A stretch of DNA of 64,000 nt from G963665495 sp963677785 (GTDB lineage Bacteria > Desulfobacterota > Desulfovibrionia > Desulfovibrionales > Desulfovibrionaceae). Positions 7,710-15,373 of this stretch are shown piece by piece; positions within the stretch are counted from its first letter, which is position 1, and every line of letters begins with the position of its first letter. The stretch is from contig CAXXDH010000003.1 in assembly GCA_963677785.2 (NCBI GenBank), forward strand, positions 1,860,001 through 1,924,000, read 5' to 3'. A program made the position numbers and the translations under genes. The notes below the pieces were generated by a model that was not told where the DNA came from, did not search any database, and saw nothing but the letters and a program-made list of their open reading frames with translations.

Positions 7710-9144
7710 TCAATTTGATCAGGATACAGCCCCCAAGACGAAAAAAGGCCGGAAGCGCAAACAGCAACCGGCCTCATTAGATACGCTGTCTACAGATCTG
7801 ATACGCAACACCCCCCCGCAGAGCCTGGATGCTGAACAAGCGGTTCTGGGGGGGGTGTTTCTTGACAGCTCGTCTTTTCATCTTTTGCCGGAGATTCTGG
7901 AACCGGATGATTTCTATTATCCGGCCCACCAGGCCATCTTTTCGAGCTTTATTTCCCTGTTCAATGCCGGGTCGCCGGTGGATCTCGTCACCGTGGGCGA
8001 GCGTTTGCTGCAGGACGGCAAACTCGAACAGGTGGGCGGCGCGGCGTACATTGCCGAGCTCACTCAGTCCGTGGTCAGCGCCTCCAATATCGTCTACCAC
8101 GCCAAAATCATCCGCGACAAGGCCCTGCAGCGCAAGCTGATCACGGCCTCCACCGAGATCATCCAGGATTGTTTCGACAATACCATTGAACTCGGCTCCT
8201 TGCTGGACGAATCCGAAAAACGGATTTTCAGCATCAGCGAACGCTGCATGAGCGGCACCTACAAGGACAGCCATCAGCTGGTCAACGAGATTTTTCAGGA
8301 CCTGGAAAAGCTCTACGAACGCAAGGAACTGGTCACTGGCGTGCATACGGGCTACCAGAAGCTCAACGAACTCACCGCCGGTTTCCAGCCTTCGGACCTG
8401 ATCATCATCGCCGGGCGTCCGAGTATGGGAAAAACCGCTTTTGCGCTGAATGTGGCCATGCGCGCGTCAGTCACAGCGGATGTGCCCACGGCCATCTTTT
8501 CCTTGGAAATGTCCATGGAATCACTGATGACCCGTATGCTCTGCGCCTGGGGCAAGGTCGACCTTTCGCGCGTACGGCGTGGTTTTCTGGATGACGAGGA
8601 CTGGATCCGCCTGCACGAGGCCGCCGACCATTTGCGCGGCGCGCCCATCTACATTGACGATACGGCGGCTCTGTCCACGCTGGAAATCCGGGCTCGCTGC
8701 CGCCGCCTGAAATCCGAGAAAAAACTCGGATTCGTCGTGGTGGACTACCTGCAGCTGATGCGCGCCGGTCGCCGGATCGATTCCCGCGAACAGGAGATCT
8801 CCGAGATTTCGCGAAATCTGAAGGCCCTGGCCAAAGAACTCGACATCCCCGTCGTCGCTCTGTCCCAGCTGAACAGAAAATTGGAAGAACGCGCCGATAA
8901 ACGCCCCATGCTTTCGGATTTGCGCGAGTCTGGCGCCATCGAGCAGGACGCGGACGTGATCATGTTCGTCTACCGCGACCAAGTCTACAACAAAAGCGAC
9001 GACAATCCCAAAAAGGGTATGGCGGAAATCATCATCGGCAAACAGCGTAACGGGCCGCTGGGCAACATAGAGCTCTCCTTCATCGATTATTGCACGGCCT
9101 TCGAAGAGCTGGCAGCCGCCTATCCGTCTGAATCCAGCTACTAA
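7687..9144 (+). CDS. dnaB: Replicative DNA helicase DnaB
   Basis: About 485 residues, hexameric replicative helicase. The N-terminal domain begins around PQSLDAEQAVLGGVFLD. The RecA-like C-terminal domain has Walker A GRPSMGKTAF near residue 243, Walker B VVVDYLQLM, and the DnaB segment LRESGAIEQDADVIMFVYRD. No ATG exists in the N-terminal region. TTG at 7687 is chosen because GGAGGAG sits 9 bases upstream, inside the rplI tail; TTG 7660 is possible but lacks such a site. Residues 1-35 are a Lys-rich extension (TKKGRKRKQQ). rplI-dnaB adjacency is common in bacteria. Confidence 0.96.
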   Translation: MEQPKTPDQFDQDTAPKTKKGRKRKQQPASLDTLSTDLIRNTPPQSLDAEQAVLGGVFLDSSSFHLLPEILEPDDFYYPAHQAIFSSFISLFNAGSPVDLVTVGERLLQDGKLEQVGGAAYIAELTQSVVSASNIVYHAKIIRDKALQRKLITASTEIIQDCFDNTIELGSLLDESEKRIFSISERCMSGTYKDSHQLVNEIFQDLEKLYERKELVTGVHTGYQKLNELTAGFQPSDLIIIAGRPSMGKTAFALNVAMRASVTADVPTAIFSLEMSMESLMTRMLCAWGKVDLSRVRRGFLDDEDWIRLHEAADHLRGAPIYIDDTAALSTLEIRARCRRLKSEKKLGFVVVDYLQLMRAGRRIDSREQEISEISRNLKALAKELDIPVVALSQLNRKLEERADKRPMLSDLRESGAIEQDADVIMFVYRDQVYNKSDDNPKKGMAEIIIGKQRNGPLGNIELSFIDYCTAFEELAAAYPSESSY

Positions 9145-9167
9145 CCGGCTATAATCTCAAGGTGATG

Positions 9168-9224
9168 CCTCCGGTGGTTCAAGTACCTTTTGCAAAAGGT
9201 TCTTGGGATCTCTCAAATTTTTTT
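9168..9224 (-). repeat. Dispersed palindromic repeat, copy 1
   Basis: On the minus strand this copy reads from an AAATTTGAGAG segment through a palindromic core (ACCTTTTGCAAAAGGT, 9185-9200) to ACCACCGGAGG. The same order of pieces recurs at 34141, 43213 and 56688, with partial or variant copies at 10671, 26921 and 58591. It lies just after dnaB and may also terminate transcription. Confidence 0.7.
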
Positions 9225-9343
9225 GTCTTAAAAACAAGCGCACATTCAAGCACATGACTTGGGGTCGGGGAATGCTATTCCCTGACGGAGAAGAGGGGGC
9301 GTACGTTCCCTCGGCGACGGCGGAACCCCAATCGGGAGGACAC

Positions 9344-10648
9344 ATGGAATATTTCGACAAAGTGGAATTCGCTTCATGCGAAGAAATCACCGCAATGCAA
9401 CTGGTCCGGTTGCGCAATACGCTCGAGCGCGCCGCCCGGTCTCCGTTTTACGCCGCAAAATTCAAAGAGTCCGGAGTTTCCGCGGATTCTATAAAGAACC
9501 TGGACGACATCCGCCGTCTGCCGTTCACCACCAAGGACGACCTCCGCGCGGCTTATCCCTGCGGCATGCTGGCCATGCCCATGGAAAAGATGGTCCGTCT
9601 GCATGCCTCCAGCGGCACCACGGGTGCGCCCACAGTGGTTATGCAAACCCAGAACGATCTGAACTCCTGGGCCGATCTGATGGCCCGCTGCATGTACATG
9701 GTCGGTCTGCGTCCCGCGGACGTATTCCAGAACACATCCGGCTACGGACTGTTCACCGGCGGCCTGGGCATCCACTACGGCGCCGAGCGGCTCGGCTGCC
9801 TGACCATTCCGGCAGCCGCGGGCAACAGCCAGCGCCAGCTCAAGCTGATACAGGATTTCAAGGTCACGGGCCTGCACATCATTCCGTCCTACGCGCTCTA
9901 TTTTTCCGATTTCTGCAAGAACCACGGCATCAACGCCGCGGATCTGACCCCGCGTATCGCCTTGATCGGTGCCGAACCGCATACCGAAGAGAGCAGAAAG
10001 CGCATCGAGAAACTGCTCGGACTCAAGGCCTACAACTCCTACGGGCTCTCCGAGATGAACGGTCCGGGCGTGGCCTTCGAATGCAAAGAGCAGAACGGCC
10101 TGCATCTGTGGGAGGATTCCTATATTCTGGAAATCCTCAATCCCGAAACTCAGGAACCCGTGGCCGAGGGCGAGGTGGGCGAACTGGTGCTGACCACGCT
10201 TTGCCGAGAAGGCATGCCCATCATCCGCTACCGGACGCGCGATCTTTCCCGCCTGATCACAGGCCCCTGCCCCTGCGGCCGCCTGCACAGACGTATCGAC
10301 CGGATCCTGGGCCGCGTGGACGACATGATCATCATCAAGGGCGTGAACATCTACCCCATGCAGGTCGAGCGTATCCTGCTTTCCATCCCGGAAGTCGGAC
10401 AGAATTATCTGATCGTGCTCGAACGCGAGAACTACATCGACCAGATCAAGGTCAAGGTTGAGATCAAAGAGGACTACTTTATCGAAGACATGCGCGCGCT
10501 GCAGGCGATTCAGAAAAAGATCACCGCCAAACTGCGCGATGAAATTCTGGTGACGCCCCGGGTGGAACTGGTCGAACAGAACACCCTGCCCAAGAGCCAA
10601 GGCAAAGCCGAACGTGTCCAGGATCTGCGCGAGTCGCGCGAGTTGTAA
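9344..10648 (+). CDS. Phenylacetate-CoA ligase-type AMP-forming ligase
   Basis: 434 residues, the usual PaaK length. The AMP-binding loop SSGTTGAPTVV lies near residue 88, followed by YGLSEMNGPG and YRTRDLSRL of the adenylate-forming superfamily. The C-terminal lid carries the hinge Asp in ILGRVDDMIIIKGVN. Family members make aryl-acetyl-CoA thioesters from ATP and CoA. In anaerobes such paralogues often handle aryl acids from amino-acid fermentation, so phenylacetate, indoleacetate or another aryl acid is possible. GGGAGGA precedes the ATG at 9344, so the in-frame extension upstream is discarded. The gene appears monocistronic, with no other aromatic-degradation gene adjacent. Confidence 0.85.
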   Translation: MEYFDKVEFASCEEITAMQLVRLRNTLERAARSPFYAAKFKESGVSADSIKNLDDIRRLPFTTKDDLRAAYPCGMLAMPMEKMVRLHASSGTTGAPTVVMQTQNDLNSWADLMARCMYMVGLRPADVFQNTSGYGLFTGGLGIHYGAERLGCLTIPAAAGNSQRQLKLIQDFKVTGLHIIPSYALYFSDFCKNHGINAADLTPRIALIGAEPHTEESRKRIEKLLGLKAYNSYGLSEMNGPGVAFECKEQNGLHLWEDSYILEILNPETQEPVAEGEVGELVLTTLCREGMPIIRYRTRDLSRLITGPCPCGRLHRRIDRILGRVDDMIIIKGVNIYPMQVERILLSIPEVGQNYLIVLERENYIDQIKVKVEIKEDYFIEDMRALQAIQKKITAKLRDEILVTPRVELVEQNTLPKSQGKAERVQDLRESREL

Positions 10649-10670
10649 CGTATAATCACTTCGGAAAAGA

Positions 10671-10776
10671 ATGACTCCGGCGGCACGGGAACCTTTTTGG
10701 CCAGCTTGTCTGGATAGACACGCTAAGCGATTGCAGCGCTAAGATTTTCTGAAAAAGATTCCTGTTCCCTCCGAAA
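10671..10776 (+). repeat. Degenerate palindromic element between paaK-like and DUF456 genes
   Basis: ACTCCGGCGGCACGGGAACCTTTTTGG opens the element. CTGAAAAAGATTCCTGTTCCCTCCG closes it, giving a long imperfect stem (GGGAAC/GTTCCC flanked by pairing T and A tracts). The loop of about 45 bases is itself structured around GCTAAGCGATTGCAGCGCTAAG. The opening matches the GCCGCC-GGAACC end of the dispersed family, so this is probably a decayed or expanded copy. Confidence 0.45.
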
Positions 10777-10862
10777 ACGTTTGGCTGATTGAATGAATTC
10801 CTGGCTCAAAATACGTTAGTGAGCCTGCTCAAAGGCAGGTTCCGGACGATAAGGAGATCTCC

Positions 10863-11366
10863 ATGGCAACCGTAGGAATACTTCTGTTTCTGCTTCTTTT
10901 GTGCATGGTGTTGCTGCTGCACATTTTCAGCCTTCCGGCCAACTGGGGCGTGCTGCTGCTGGCCGGGGGCTATTTCTGGCTGGTGCCGGATTCGGGGCTC
11001 AGCTGGACCGTGCTGGCGTTGTTGCTCGGCCTGGCCCTGGCGGGCGAGCTGCTGGAGTTTCTGGTGCAGATTTTCGGTGCGAAAAAATTCGGCAGCAGCG
11101 GCAAAGGCAACCTGGGCGGAATCATCGGAGCTATTGCCGGAGCAATTGTGGGGGCGCCGTTCTTCCTGGGCCTCGGCGCGCTGTTCGGCGCCTTGCTTGG
11201 CGCGTTCGGCGGCTGCCTGATCCTGGAAATCGGTCAGGGCCGGGAGTTCGCGGAAGCCAGACGGGCGGCCTGGGGAGCTTTTTGGGGAAAATTCATGGGC
11301 ATGATTCTGAAATTCAGCCTGGGAGCGGCCATGGTGGCCGTGACCGCCCGCAACATCTGGCCGTAA
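10863..11366 (+). CDS. DUF456 family membrane protein
   Basis: A 167-residue integral membrane protein with about five hydrophobic segments. The first starts at the N-terminus (GILLFLLLLCMVLLLHIF). A Gly-rich core, GNLGGIIGAIAGAIVGAPFF, is followed by GALLGAFGGCLILE. This glycine-zipper pattern with the E-x-GQGREFAEA loop is typical of DUF456 proteins, whose function is not established. The ATG at 10863 follows AAGGAGATCTCC. The methyltransferase gene starts 9 bases after its stop, so the two are probably cotranscribed. Confidence 0.85.
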   Translation: MATVGILLFLLLLCMVLLLHIFSLPANWGVLLLAGGYFWLVPDSGLSWTVLALLLGLALAGELLEFLVQIFGAKKFGSSGKGNLGGIIGAIAGAIVGAPFFLGLGALFGALLGAFGGCLILEIGQGREFAEARRAAWGAFWGKFMGMILKFSLGAAMVAVTARNIWP

Positions 11367-11375
11367 CCGCTACTT

Positions 11376-12173
11376 ATGTCCGAAAAACTCGCTAACATCA
11401 CCGTCGTACTGGTGCACCCGAAGTTTCCCGAAAATATCGGCAGCACGGCCCGGGCCATGGCCAACATGGGCTGCTCAAAGCTCGTCCTGGTCGCGCCGCA
11501 GCGCTGGAACATGGAGGCGGCCCTGCCCCTGGCCACGCCCAAGGGAGCGCCCATTCTGCGCCAGATGCGCATTGAGCCGGATTTGCCGGCCGCCCTGGCC
11601 GGACTGCACACCGTGTTCGCCACCACCGCCCGTACGGGGGGCTGGCGCAAAGGCGTGCTCACCGCGGCCCGGGGAGCGGGGGAAATCGGCGAATTGCTGG
11701 GACAGGGACATGAAATCGGCATTGTCTTTGGTCCGGAAGACCGGGGTCTGAGCAACGAGGACATCAGCATCAGCGGGCGGCTGCTGTGCATTCCCACCGC
11801 GGACGACGCCTCGTCGCTGAATTTGTCTCAGGCCGTGCTGGTGATTCTGTACGAATGTCTGAAATGCGCGCCCGGCAAGCACTTTCGTCCGGGCGGGCCC
11901 TCGCAGTCGCGTCCCGCGAGCCATGCCGAACAGGAGGCCCTGTACGAGAACATGCAGGAAACCCTGGTGGCCATCGATTTTCTCAAGGGGGACAACCCGG
12001 ATTACTGGATGATGCCGGTCCGCAGGTTCCTCCAGCGCGTGGGGCTCAGGCGCAACGAATTCAACCTGCTCATGGGCATCTGTCGCCAGGTGCGCTGGAT
12101 GGCCGGTCGCATCGCCTCCATGAATTCCCCGGAAACCCCGGATATCTCCTCCACTGAAAAAGAGTCCCGCTGA
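11376..12173 (+). CDS. SpoU/TrmJ-like RNA 2'-O-methyltransferase
   Basis: 265 residues of the SPOUT superfamily. Motif 1 is VVLVHPKFPENIGSTARAM near the N-terminus, motif 2 is IGIVFGPEDRGLSNEDI, and motif 3 is CIPTADDASSLNLSQAV. The latter two form the trefoil knot that binds S-adenosylmethionine. TrmJ methylates the ribose at position 32 of tRNAs, and this protein has the TrmJ length and motif spelling. A different tRNA or rRNA target cannot be excluded. The C-terminal 80 residues are helical (EALYENMQETLVAIDFLK), as in TrmJ. It sits 9 bases after the DUF456 gene. Confidence 0.85.
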   Translation: MSEKLANITVVLVHPKFPENIGSTARAMANMGCSKLVLVAPQRWNMEAALPLATPKGAPILRQMRIEPDLPAALAGLHTVFATTARTGGWRKGVLTAARGAGEIGELLGQGHEIGIVFGPEDRGLSNEDISISGRLLCIPTADDASSLNLSQAVLVILYECLKCAPGKHFRPGGPSQSRPASHAEQEALYENMQETLVAIDFLKGDNPDYWMMPVRRFLQRVGLRRNEFNLLMGICRQVRWMAGRIASMNSPETPDISSTEKESR

Positions 12174-12196
12174 TCGCTTTCCCCCCTTGCGTCCTG

Positions 12197-12224
12197 TTGC
12201 AAGGACTGGCAGGTTCGGTATACT
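12197..12224 (+). promoter_or_regulatory. Putative promoter of the TAXI lipoprotein gene
   Basis: TTGCAA (12197-12202) and TATACT (12219-12224) have a 16-base spacer and lie 61 bases before the ATG at 12285. Confidence 0.5.
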
Positions 12225-12284
12225 TTATCGAGCTGCGAAATTCGGACCGGTCTGTGTCCATTTGCCAAACGGATTGGAGAGAGC

Positions 12285-13601
12285 GTGAAAAAAATTTTTT
12301 GTTGCCTGCTGCTTCCCCTCGTGCTGCTTGCCTGTTTGTCCGGATGCGGAGAAGAGGAAGAGCCCCCCACGATTACCTTTTTGCGTGGGTTTTTGACGAA
12401 ATTCTATGTCGGACTGGATTCCGCCGCACTCAAGGAAGTCACCAGAGCCACCCGTCCCATCGCCAAGCAGGTCTTGTTCGGGCTGCACAATGACAATTAT
12501 TATCCCAAGCTCGCGCTGAGTTTTGATGTCACCGGCCTGACGTACGAGTTGGTCGAAGGCGAGAAAGCCAACGAAACCAAGGCAAGGATCGACGTTTCCG
12601 GTCCGCTGCTGGTCAAAACCGCGGATTACCCGGCCGGACGGCCCATGGACGTGCAGTTTCCCGTGCAGCTGTATCTGAACAGGGACCACTGGGAAGTGGA
12701 TTTCACCCATGATTTTTTTCAATACTCCACCATTGATTCGGGCGAACAGCTGGGCATTGTGGCCGGACCCAAAGGCGGCACGGAATATCTGATGGCTCTG
12801 GATCTGCGGATGCTGGGAAAACGTACGGGCCTGAATGTCTACGTCCATGAAGGCAAAAACTCGGAAGACCGCATCATGGCCATCAAAGATGCCGATGCCA
12901 TCCAGGTTGGCTTTGTGCAGCAGGACGCGCTGCTGTTCATTCAGAGCGGATTGAGCAAGATTCCCCTGATCCAGGAAGCGGCCAAGGAGATGCGTTCCTT
13001 GTTTCCGCTGTACACCGAACCCGTACAGATAGTTGGCAGTCGCCGGATCAAGGATCTGCAGCAGTTCACCGGGCGTATCGTCGCCGTCGGCACCCCGGAG
13101 AGCGCCAGCTTCATCACGGGAAATCTGATTTTTTATATGGGAGGCGTGGTCACCCATTCGCTGCTTGCGGGCGGCGGGGACCAGGCCCTCAGTGCGTTGC
13201 TCCAGGGAAAGGTGGACGGCATGCTGCAGGTGGGCCCTGCGCCTCTGCCCTTATTCCTGAAGATTGACCCCGAACAGCGTATGGATCTGGTGCCGGTAAC
13301 CTCTCCGGCCTTGCAGGAGCTATACGGCGTCCGCGAGATTCCGGCCGGGAGCTACCCGTGGCAGAAAGCCGCCGTGGCGAGCGTCGGAGTGACCATGGTT
13401 CTGGCTACCAAAGATTATTCCGGATCCATGTGCAAGGTGATCGGCTATTTCGCCGACGTCATCAAGGAAAACATCGACTGGCTGCGCGCCAACGGCGACT
13501 CCATGTGGAAAGAGGTGCGGCTGGATGCTCCGCTGACGGGCTGGCGGCATTACGACTGCGTGGACAAGGTCATACGCGAGGAAAAAGGCCGCTACCAGTA
13601 A
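12285..13601 (+). CDS. Lipoprotein with a TAXI-type solute-binding domain
   Basis: 438 residues. The N-terminus is a lipoprotein signal with lipobox LSGC, so Cys21 should be acylated and the protein tethered outside the inner membrane. Residues about 28-145 form a separate domain of alternating strands (SFDVTGLTYELVEGE ... DHWEVDFTHDFF) resembling small alpha+beta NTF2/cystatin-like modules. From about residue 150 it resembles TAXI-family TRAP receptors: IVAGPKGGTEYLMALDL, VGFVQQDALLF, GRIVAVGTPESASF, and WQKAAVASVGVTMVLATKD. No TRAP permease (DctQM) gene is adjacent, so it may be an orphan receptor or a sensor partner. GGAGAGAGC precedes the ATG. Confidence 0.75.
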   Translation: MKKIFCCLLLPLVLLACLSGCGEEEEPPTITFLRGFLTKFYVGLDSAALKEVTRATRPIAKQVLFGLHNDNYYPKLALSFDVTGLTYELVEGEKANETKARIDVSGPLLVKTADYPAGRPMDVQFPVQLYLNRDHWEVDFTHDFFQYSTIDSGEQLGIVAGPKGGTEYLMALDLRMLGKRTGLNVYVHEGKNSEDRIMAIKDADAIQVGFVQQDALLFIQSGLSKIPLIQEAAKEMRSLFPLYTEPVQIVGSRRIKDLQQFTGRIVAVGTPESASFITGNLIFYMGGVVTHSLLAGGGDQALSALLQGKVDGMLQVGPAPLPLFLKIDPEQRMDLVPVTSPALQELYGVREIPAGSYPWQKAAVASVGVTMVLATKDYSGSMCKVIGYFADVIKENIDWLRANGDSMWKEVRLDAPLTGWRHYDCVDKVIREEKGRYQ

Positions 13602-13645
13602 CTGTCCTGGCCGCTTCAGGCATGGGCCCGGACTCGGATTCGGAT

Positions 13646-14542
13646 TCAGGCCAGCATTTCGCGGATCCGGCAGACTGAGCAGGTCTCGGCGGAAGTGGGG
13701 TAGCCGCAGCTCTTGCAGGGGGTTATTCCGGCGTTTTCCTGCTCCTCTTCCGGGGCGAAATGGGCGCGTCCCGCATCCAGAAATTTTTCGTAGAACTGCA
13801 GCTTTTGTCCGGGCATGGTTTCTTCGAGCCCGGCGAAGAGCTCCTTGTGCGTGGTGAAGCTGGCGCCCCGGCTGTAGGGGCAGCCTTCCTTGTGCATGTC
13901 CACACCCTGCAGAAAGGCGTAATTGGCGGTCTCGAATTCGCTCAGCCGGTAGAGCGGTTTGACCTTGCGTACGAAGCCGTTTTCCGCGGGCAGACAGGGG
14001 CCCTGGTCCGAGAGGTAGGCCGCGTCCCAGCGCAGCACGTTGGCGAACAGCCGGGCGACTTCGTCGTCCAGGTTGTGCCCTGTGGCCAGCGCGTCGAAAC
14101 CGCCCCGGATGGCCTCGCGGTTGAACACGTGGCGCTTGATCTTGCCGCAGACCGAACAGATCGGGCGTTTGACCCGTGCCTTGATTTTCGGGATGGCCAG
14201 GCCTTCAGCCTCCAGTTCGATGATCTGCAGCGGCAATCCGCGAGCGGCGCAAAAGGCCTCGGCTTTTGCACGGGCTTTGGGAGAGGACTCCTCGATGCCC
14301 AGGTCGATGTGCAGGCCGGTGACGTCGTAGCCCTGCAGTTTGAGTTCGTGCATCAGGGCCAGCGAGTCCTTGCCGCCGGACAAGGCCACCAGGATCCGCT
14401 CCTGGCGGCTGAACAGCTGACGGGTTTTGATGGCTTTTTCCACCTGTCTGCTGAAAAAAAGCAGAAAGCATTCTTTGCAGAAGCCCGTATGATGGCTGGG
14501 CAGGGCCACAACCGCTGGGCTTTTGCATCGCCGGCATTTCAT
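13646..14542 (-). CDS. TtuA/Ncs6-like tRNA 2-thiolation enzyme
   Basis: 298 residues. An N-terminal zinc finger (CRRC ... CKEC) is followed by the ATP-pyrophosphatase PP-loop LSGGKDSLAL near residue 55. ICSVCGKIKRH and the later Cys in EGCPYSRG match the three-cysteine [4Fe-4S] site of TtuA. A second zinc finger closes the protein (CKSC ... CSVC). This is the architecture of the TtuA/Ncs6 group, which adenylates and thiolates tRNA uridine; TtuA acts at position 54 and Ncs6 at 34. The gene for a ThiS-like sulfur carrier is 101 bases upstream on the same strand, as expected for a TtuA-TtuB pair. Which uridine is modified is not readable. Confidence 0.85.
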   Translation of the reverse strand: MKCRRCKSPAVVALPSHHTGFCKECFLLFFSRQVEKAIKTRQLFSRQERILVALSGGKDSLALMHELKLQGYDVTGLHIDLGIEESSPKARAKAEAFCAARGLPLQIIELEAEGLAIPKIKARVKRPICSVCGKIKRHVFNREAIRGGFDALATGHNLDDEVARLFANVLRWDAAYLSDQGPCLPAENGFVRKVKPLYRLSEFETANYAFLQGVDMHKEGCPYSRGASFTTHKELFAGLEETMPGQKLQFYEKFLDAGRAHFAPEEEQENAGITPCKSCGYPTSAETCSVCRIREMLA

Positions 14543-14643
14543 GGCAATAGATCCTTGAATTTGATTCGAATTACGGCTTGATGGCGATTCCCGTACCGCG
14601 GCATGGGAAGATGCACCCCAGCGTTATTTACCGCCTGCCGCCG

Positions 14644-14841
14644 TCAGCCTCGAGATCCGACCCGCCAGACCGTCAGCGTGTCGTCGGGATACACGCGCAA
14701 GTCCGGTGTCAGCAGGCCGCCGTCCCGGATTACCAGGGCGTCCGTGGGCCGGAGCTGCAGCTTGTTGAGCAGCTGGAGCACGGTGTTGATCTTCGGATAC
14801 GTGACTTCTGTTCCTTCCGGTTCGATGCGAATAGTGATCAT
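14644..14841 (-). CDS. ThiS/MoaD/TtuB-like sulfur carrier protein
   Basis: A 65-residue ubiquitin-like protein: MITIRIEPEGTEVTYPKINTV, then a helix LQLLNKLQL, then ALVIRDGGLLTPDLRVYPDDTLTVWRV. This is the beta-grasp pattern of ThiS and TtuB. Sulfur carriers normally end in Gly-Gly, where the thiocarboxylate is built. This one ends Ser-Arg-Gly, with a single terminal glycine. Its place directly upstream of the TtuA-like gene argues that it donates sulfur for tRNA thiolation. The ribosome-binding site is weak, so translation may depend on upstream genes. Confidence 0.75.
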   Translation of the reverse strand: MITIRIEPEGTEVTYPKINTVLQLLNKLQLRPTDALVIRDGGLLTPDLRVYPDDTLTVWRVGSRG

Positions 14842-14862
14842 GCGAAAACAGGCCTGTCACAA

Positions 14863-15213
14863 TCAGGCAAGGTTTGGAATGGCGGCGATCAATGCGTTGA
14901 TTTCCGTACGTACGTTTTTCAGGTCGTTCCGCATTTGCTCCAGGTCCTTGGCCCTGGAGGCCTTTTCAAGTTCAAAGCAGAGGTCCCGGCTCAAAAAAGC
15001 GCCGATTGCGGCGGACGATCCTTTTAAGGCATGAGCCCGCTTCATGGCAAGTTCATAATCTTCCTTTTTCAGGGCCAGCTCCAGGTCGGCGATTTTTAGC
15101 GGGGCTTCCTCGATAAAAACTTGAAAAAGCTCGTTCAGCAGCTCTCTGTCTCCGCCCAGTCGCTCCATGGTGTCTTCCATGTCGATAAAGGCGCTTCCCG
15201 GCTTCCTTTCCAT
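14863..15213 (-). CDS. HPt-domain phosphotransfer protein
   Basis: 116 residues, essentially a lone histidine-phosphotransfer domain. The phosphorylated histidine is in RAHALKGSSAAIGA, the classical HPt signature, between helices typified by ELLNELFQVFIEEAP and DLCFELEKASRAKDLEQM. HPt proteins relay phosphate between hybrid kinases and response regulators. No hybrid kinase or receiver gene is adjacent. The ATG at 15213 has GGGAG with 7-base spacing; the frame extends 13 codons further upstream. It is followed 21 bases later by the ThiS-like gene, so it may be cotranscribed with the thiolation pair. Confidence 0.85.
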   Translation of the reverse strand: MERKPGSAFIDMEDTMERLGGDRELLNELFQVFIEEAPLKIADLELALKKEDYELAMKRAHALKGSSAAIGAFLSRDLCFELEKASRAKDLEQMRNDLKNVRTEINALIAAIPNLA

Positions 15214-15373
15214 GTCAGGCTCCCTTGTGAAAAGCATGTGTGTCAAATGCACTGCAATACGCGGATTGTTGCATAGAACGCGTAGTATATACGTATGACT
15301 GCCCTTCGTTCAAGTCAAATAACAGCTAAGATTGATAATAAGAGTTCCGGCGTCCGGGCCGGACGGGGCGGGA

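Noticed and set aside
14624..14860. Alternative 78-codon frame over the ThiS-like gene
   Set aside because: Pro/Arg/His-rich with no fold. The beta-grasp pattern of the other frame is clear.
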